Shown here: one piece after another, positions 30,036 to 33,784 of the stretch
How the letters are laid out: the number at the start of each line of letters is the position of its first letter
Position numbering within the stretch: position 1 is the stretch's first letter
Translations under genes and position numbers: made by a program
Source: an uncultured Ruminococcus sp.
GTDB lineage: Bacteria; Bacillota; Clostridia; Oscillospirales; CAG-272
Assembly: GCA_902778145.1 (NCBI GenBank)
Contig: CACYWW010000021.1
Coordinates: forward strand, 1 to 33,784
Reading direction: 5' to 3'
Length of the DNA: 33,784 nucleotides
The notes under the pieces: generated by a model
What the model saw: the letters and a program-made list of their open reading frames with translations, nothing else
Told to the model about the DNA's origin: nothing
Database searches by the model: none

Positions 30036-31486
30036 CACAGAGGAATTATACGCTTTTATGTGATTTTTACGAGCTGACGATGGGCAACGGTTACCTCGTC
30101 AACGGTATGGCGGATCAGATCTGTTATTTCGACGTTTTCTTCCGCCGCGTCCCGGACAACGGCGGTTACGCCGTCGCCGCCGGGCTCGAACAGGTCATAG
30201 AATATATAAAAGACCTGCATTTCGACGCGGACGATATAGAGTTTTTGCGCGGCAAAGGCATATTTTCCGAGGAATTCCTCTCGTATCTGAAGGATTTCCG
30301 CTTCACGGGAGACATATGGGCGGTGCCGGAGGGAACGCCTGTATTCCCGCAGGAACCGATACTGACGGTCAGAGCGAAGGCTCCCGAAGCGCAGCTGATA
30401 GAGACATTCATACTGCTTTCGATAAACCATCAGTCACTGATCGCAACTAAATCGTCGCGCATAGTCCGCGCGGCGAAGGGAAGACCGGTTTCCGAATTCG
30501 GCTCGCGCCGTGCTCAGGGCGCGGACGGCGCCGTACTCGGAGCGAGGGCGGCGTACATTGCCGGCGCGTCAGGTACGGCGTGCGCCATATCGGACAAGAT
30601 ATTCGGCGTACCGGCGGGCGGCACCATGGCTCACTCGTGGGTGCAGATGTTCGATTCGCAGTATGAGGCGTTCGACACCTACTGCAAGATATATCCCAAG
30701 TCCGCGACGCTTCTCGTTGACACTTACAACGTGCTGAAGGAGGGCGTACCGGACGCGATAAAGGCGTTCGACAACAACTTCGGACGCGACCGGCGCGACG
30801 TGAATCTCGGCATCAGGATCGATTCCGGCGACATTGCGTATCTGTCGCGCCGCGCCCGTCAGATGCTCGACGAGGCAGGCTACCCGCACTGCAAGATAAT
30901 CGCGTCGAACAGCCTTGATGAGTTCACGATCCGCGATCTTCTCAATCAGGGCGCCTGCATCGACGCTTTCGGCGTCGGCGAGAGGCTGATAACGAGCGAG
31001 AGCGAGCCCGTTTTCGGCGGCGTTTACAAGCTCGCCGCGATCGAGGATAAGCGCGGGAACATAATCCCGAAGATAAAGATAAGCGAAAACACGTCGAAGA
31101 TAACGAACCCGCACTTCAAGACCGTCTACCGTCTGTTCGACAGGAAGACCGGAAAGGCGCTCGCCGATCAGATCTGCCTTTATAACGAGGAGATAGACGA
31201 TGAAAAACCGCTTGAGATATTCGATCCGAACTACACCTGGAAACGCAAGACCCTGAGCGATTACAAAGCGGTAAAACTCATGAAACAGATCTTCCGCGAC
31301 GGCGAGCTCGTGTATGAGCTTCCCACGCTCGGACAGATAAGAGAGTACTGCAAGGAGCAGATGGAGACGCTCTGGGACGAGGTCACGCGTTTCGAGAACC
31401 CGCACGACTACTACGTCGACCTTTCTCAGAAACTGTGGGATATCAAAAAAGATCTGCTTGACGGAAACGGCAGAGGAGGTAACTGA
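30032..31486 (+). CDS. pncB: Nicotinate phosphoribosyltransferase
   Basis: A 484-residue cytoplasmic enzyme making nicotinate mononucleotide from nicotinate and PRPP, the entry to NAD by the Preiss-Handler route. Family hallmarks: LLCDFYELTMGNGYL at the start, YFDVFFRRVPDNGGYAV, the EFGSRRAQGADGA segment after residue 150, GTMAHSWVQ near 205 and LGIRIDSGDIAYLSRRAR near 270, all matching NAPRTase. The size matches the long bacterial type. It starts inside the nicotinamidase stop and is followed after 4 bases by an aminotransferase gene, so the three form one operon. Confidence 0.93.
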   Translation: MTQRNYTLLCDFYELTMGNGYLVNGMADQICYFDVFFRRVPDNGGYAVAAGLEQVIEYIKDLHFDADDIEFLRGKGIFSEEFLSYLKDFRFTGDIWAVPEGTPVFPQEPILTVRAKAPEAQLIETFILLSINHQSLIATKSSRIVRAAKGRPVSEFGSRRAQGADGAVLGARAAYIAGASGTACAISDKIFGVPAGGTMAHSWVQMFDSQYEAFDTYCKIYPKSATLLVDTYNVLKEGVPDAIKAFDNNFGRDRRDVNLGIRIDSGDIAYLSRRARQMLDEAGYPHCKIIASNSLDEFTIRDLLNQGACIDAFGVGERLITSESEPVFGGVYKLAAIEDKRGNIIPKIKISENTSKITNPHFKTVYRLFDRKTGKALADQICLYNEEIDDEKPLEIFDPNYTWKRKTLSDYKAVKLMKQIFRDGELVYELPTLGQIREYCKEQMETLWDEVTRFENPHDYYVDLSQKLWDIKKDLLDGNGRGGN

Positions 31487-31490
31487 CAAT

Positions 31491-32321
31491 ATGAATTACG
31501 GATATTATAACGGGACTTACGCCCCGCTCGACACGCTGACGGCTCCGGTAACGGACCGCGCGTTCTACTTCGGCGACGGAGTTTACGACGTGACAACGTT
31601 TGTGAACGGCAGATTTTTCGCGCTCGAGGATCATTTCGAGCGCTTTGAGAACAGCTGCCGCCTGATAGACATAGAGCCCGCGTGGAGCCGTGAGGAGATG
31701 ACGCGGATATTCGACAGGCTCGTTGAGCTGACGAAGCCCGAGGGCGACGCGCTGATATATTTCCAGGCGTCCCGCGGCAACGCTTTGCGCGACCATAAAT
31801 ACGGAGAGCTCACGCCGTCCTTCATGGCGTACTGCAAGCCGCTCAGCCGCGTCGATATGTACGGATACGTGAAGATGAGGACGGAGGAGGACATCAGATT
31901 TGAAATGTGCAACGTCAAGACTCTGAACCTTCTGCCGAACGTCCTCGCCGCGCAGCGGGCAAAAAAGGAGGGCTGCTACGAGACGGTCTTTCACCGCGGA
32001 CAGACGGTCACAGAGGGTTCGCATTCGTCCGTCATGATCATTTCGGGCGGTAAAGTCGTCATCCCGCCGCTTTCAAATCACATACTGCCGTCCGTCACGC
32101 GCAAATACGTTCTGCGTATCTGCGAGGAAAAAGATCTGCCGCACGAGGTCAGGACGTTCACGGTGGATGAAATGATGCGGGCGGAAGAGGTCATAGTCGG
32201 CTCGGCGTCCGCCATGTTCCGCCGCGTCTCGCATATCGACGGCAGAGCCGTCGGCGGCAAAGCGGAGAAGTTGTTCAACACGCTTGCCGCGGCGTATGAG
32301 GATAAGTACGTAAACGAATAA
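31491..32321 (+). CDS. dat: Class IV aminotransferase (D-amino acid transaminase type)
   Basis: A 276-residue pyridoxal-phosphate enzyme of fold type IV, closest in pattern to D-amino acid transaminase, which supplies D-Ala/D-Glu for peptidoglycan. The start is the ATG at 31491 (MNYGYYNGTYAPLD) behind AGAGGAGGT; an upstream in-frame TTG-type start is within pncB. RAFYFGDGVYDV, the PLP lysine Lys143 in NVKTLNLLPNVLAAQ and the later EGSHSSVMIISGGKVV are standard. Branched-chain aminotransferase or aminodeoxychorismate lyase are less likely because of the ALRDHKYGE and NLLPNV segments. It shares the niacin operon, a link without obvious metabolic reason. Confidence 0.85.
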   Translation: MNYGYYNGTYAPLDTLTAPVTDRAFYFGDGVYDVTTFVNGRFFALEDHFERFENSCRLIDIEPAWSREEMTRIFDRLVELTKPEGDALIYFQASRGNALRDHKYGELTPSFMAYCKPLSRVDMYGYVKMRTEEDIRFEMCNVKTLNLLPNVLAAQRAKKEGCYETVFHRGQTVTEGSHSSVMIISGGKVVIPPLSNHILPSVTRKYVLRICEEKDLPHEVRTFTVDEMMRAEEVIVGSASAMFRRVSHIDGRAVGGKAEKLFNTLAAAYEDKYVNE

Positions 32322-32327
32322 CGCAGT

Positions 32328-32355
32328 GGAGGGGGGCACCTCTCCCGCTTGTTTT
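32328..32355 (+). terminator. Probable terminator of niacin operon
   Basis: GGAGGGG (32328-32334), loop GGCA and CCTCTCC (32339-32345) pair over seven bases with one wobble, followed by CGCTTGTTTTT. It is a moderate-quality hairpin but well placed 7 bases after the stop. Confidence 0.55.
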
Positions 32356-32357
32356 TG

Positions 32358-32375
32358 AAATGTTTGTAAACATTT
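32358..32375. promoter_or_regulatory. Palindrome before lipoprotein gene
   Basis: AAATGTTT and AAACATTT with GT between form a near-perfect 18-base palindrome about 90 bases before the lipoprotein start. It resembles a repressor site. Its core TGTTT..AAACA is loosely like the palindrome at 29429, but both are AT-rich. Confidence 0.3.
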
Positions 32376-32466
32376 GCGTCACGGTGAAACTTTCCGGGCA
32401 AAAACAACATCTTAATATATGAAGGGATCGCAAACGACCGGAATTTAAAATGCAATAGGAGAAAAA

Positions 32467-33456
32467 ATGAAAAGAATTACAACTGTAATTTTGCTGCTGC
32501 TTGTAACGGCATTGATGGTAAGCTGCATGAATCGCAGCAACGCCCCGGCAAATGCAAATACACAAACGTCTGATACAACGGAGCCGGCTGAAACGGAAGA
32601 TACCTCTGAGCCGGAACAGATCGGCAGAGATTTTAAACCCGTTGCCGGCAAAAAGTACGTTGCTTTTATCTACGTAGAATACGTATCCAAGAAAGGCTTT
32701 GCCGGAAGCGGAAATTTCGACGACGGTGTTTACGTATCGTACAGCGGAGCAAATAACGTTTTTGAGATCTTCGATACCGTTAAAGTCGTTTTTTACGGAG
32801 CCGATTACAAAGTTGAGGACAGCGATTTTGGTGACTATGAGACTAAACAAACTATAACAAAGGTCGTTTCGGCGGGTCGGTCGGATTATGAAGCGGGTGA
32901 GCCGGTATATGACAAACCGATAATATATCTTTACCCTGAAAAGGATACCGTCTGCACCGTAAAGCTCGAAATCAGCGGCGGGATGACCTGCTCATATCCG
33001 CAGTATACGGAAAACGGCTGGGCAAACTTTACCGCTAAGCCGGACGGTACGCTGATCTTCCCGGACGGCGGCGAATATTACGCGCTTTACTGGGAGGGCA
33101 AAGGTATGACCGGGCCTGATATGTCAAAAGGCTTCTGCGTAAAAGGTACCGATACCGCAGCATTTTTGTCCGATATTCTGCCGCGGCTCGGACTGAGCGC
33201 TAAGGAAGCGAACGAATTCATCATCTACTGGCTGCCGAGGATGCAGAACAACGCGTATAACCTCATATCTTTCCAGACCACCGCGTACACGGATAACGCA
33301 AAACTCACTGTCATACCCGAGCCCGATACGGTGATACGCGTATTCATGGCGTATAAACCGATGCAGAATCCGGTCGAAATCCGGCCGCAGGCGATCGAAA
33401 CTCCGCAGCGCTTCGGATTTACCGTAGTTGAGTGGGGCGGAGCGGAACTCGGATAA
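32467..33456 (+). CDS. Lipoprotein with conserved KPIIYLYP domain, function unknown
   Basis: A 329-residue surface lipoprotein. The ATG at 32467 follows ATAGGAGA. The signal ends at Cys20 (ALMVSC) and is followed by a Thr/Glu-rich spacer (about 24-50). A small beta region (about 60-135) precedes a conserved domain from about residue 149. That domain has KPIIYLYPEKDT, TCSYPQYTENGWANFTAKPD, GGEYYALYWEGKG, EANEFIIYWLPRMQNNAYNL and ISFQTTAYTDNAKL. I recognise this as a recurrent bacterial domain but know no function for it. The charged aromatic motifs and the outside location suggest binding or an enzyme acting at the surface. Its gene is separate from the niacin operon, with the hairpin at 32328 between them. 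Confidence 0.75.
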   Translation: MKRITTVILLLLVTALMVSCMNRSNAPANANTQTSDTTEPAETEDTSEPEQIGRDFKPVAGKKYVAFIYVEYVSKKGFAGSGNFDDGVYVSYSGANNVFEIFDTVKVVFYGADYKVEDSDFGDYETKQTITKVVSAGRSDYEAGEPVYDKPIIYLYPEKDTVCTVKLEISGGMTCSYPQYTENGWANFTAKPDGTLIFPDGGEYYALYWEGKGMTGPDMSKGFCVKGTDTAAFLSDILPRLGLSAKEANEFIIYWLPRMQNNAYNLISFQTTAYTDNAKLTVIPEPDTVIRVFMAYKPMQNPVEIRPQAIETPQRFGFTVVEWGGAELG

Positions 33457-33522
33457 CCAAATAAACCCATCGGCAAACGAGGTGTCCCTGTGGAAATACG
33501 TTTATTTTCTACTATAGATTAG

Positions 33523-33566
33523 TTGATCAAGAATTATTGGTGAACAGTATTTCTGCTTTTGATCAA
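33523..33566. repeat. Paired TTGATCAA palindromes
   Basis: TTGATCAA occurs at 33523-33530 and again at 33559-33566 (the latter within TTTTGATCAAAAA), 36 bases apart, just before a lipoprotein gene. Paired identical palindromes can be operators; the second also runs into the ribosome binding site. No clear promoter was identified between 33457 and 33582. Confidence 0.35.
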
Positions 33567-33582
33567 AAAGGAGGTAATCAAC

Positions 33583-33784
33583 ATGAAAAATAACAGGATC
33601 ATAATGATGACCGTTCTTTTTCTCGCGGTCATTTCAGTCCTCGCGTCCTGTGCCGTAAGAAACGGCGCGGAGGCTGCCGTTTACTATAAAAATGACCCTA
33701 CCACATGGTGCACTCCGAAGCCCGAAATAAAGATAACCGACAAAAAAATCGGTTCAATAAAAAAAGGCATGACTTTTATCGAAA
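33583..33784 (+). CDS. Lipoprotein, N-terminal part (cut by window end)
   Basis: The ATG at 33583 follows a strong AAAGGAGGT. The first 67 residues are visible: a lipoprotein signal (MKNNRIIMMTVLFLAVISVL, then ASC), a short linker with YYKNDPTTWCTPKPEIKITD, and GSIKKGMTFIE at the cut. The IKKGMTF.E pattern resembles the start of SmpA/OmlA-like or beta-lactamase-inhibitor-like repeats in lipoproteins. That is a weak hint only. The remainder lies outside the window. Confidence 0.65.
   Translation, partial: MKNNRIIMMTVLFLAVISVLASCAVRNGAEAAVYYKNDPTTWCTPKPEIKITDKKIGSIKKGMTFIE

Noticed and set aside
30569-31489. 306-codon open frame opposite pncB
   Set aside because: Shadow of a well-conserved enzyme gene; no ribosome binding site.

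Overview
The window looks like a chromosomal segment of an uncultured Bacillota bacterium, most likely a gut Clostridia member. The grounds are: AGGAGG-type ribosome binding sites, sigma-A style promoters (TTGACA-N17-TATAAT) and U-tailed terminators; single-membrane lipoproteins; an xpaC-telA pair; the TIGR03960/TIGR03936 radical SAM pair; an ECF vitamin transporter S component; dockerin-bearing secreted enzymes; and a Cys-rich protein of a type common in Clostridia. The placement is inferred from gene content; there is no rRNA here.

Layout. 1-2175 (minus): a frameshifted lipoprotein cut by the window edge and a polysaccharide-deacetylase lipoprotein. 2200-4760: an AT-rich accessory scar with a YdbC/PC4-like ssDNA-binding protein, an unknown small protein, a 44-codon remnant of a tyrosine recombinase, an hsdS (type I restriction specificity) pseudogene with two in-frame stops, a decayed tRNA and GTTATGA repeats. 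4787-5701: a nucleoside hydrolase with a clear promoter. 10161-5830 (minus): a tight five-gene envelope operon xpaC-telA-lemA-TPM-S66 peptidase, from a consensus promoter to a hairpin terminator. A GNAT-Nudix fusion protein is transcribed divergently from it. 11354-12061 (minus): a ThuA-like protein.

12232-12676 holds tRNA-Ser(GGA). It is followed by a 143/144-bp tandem repeat whose units carry inverted copies of the tRNA 3' end and nested hairpins; this is the least explained structure in the window. 21943-12679 (minus) is a carbohydrate block: a dockerin/DUF4091 protein, a Cys-rich clostridial protein, a dockerin/TIM-barrel (GH99-like) protein and a GH38 alpha-mannosidase, with typA upstream.

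24177-28683 (plus) carries the radical SAM pair and a GH78-like alpha-L-rhamnosidase. 28678-32321 is a probable niacin salvage locus: an ECF S component diverging from nicotinamidase, nicotinate phosphoribosyltransferase and a class IV aminotransferase, with consensus divergent promoters. The end holds a lipoprotein with a conserved KPIIYLYP domain and the start of another lipoprotein.

Together the genes suggest a glycan-degrading, host- or fibre-associated anaerobe. The most useful leads are the tRNA-Ser mirror repeats, the recombinase/hsdS scar, the envelope operon, the dockerin proteins with a duplicated unknown module, and the niacin-linked transporter. I did not find a convincing complete novel defence or mobile system.
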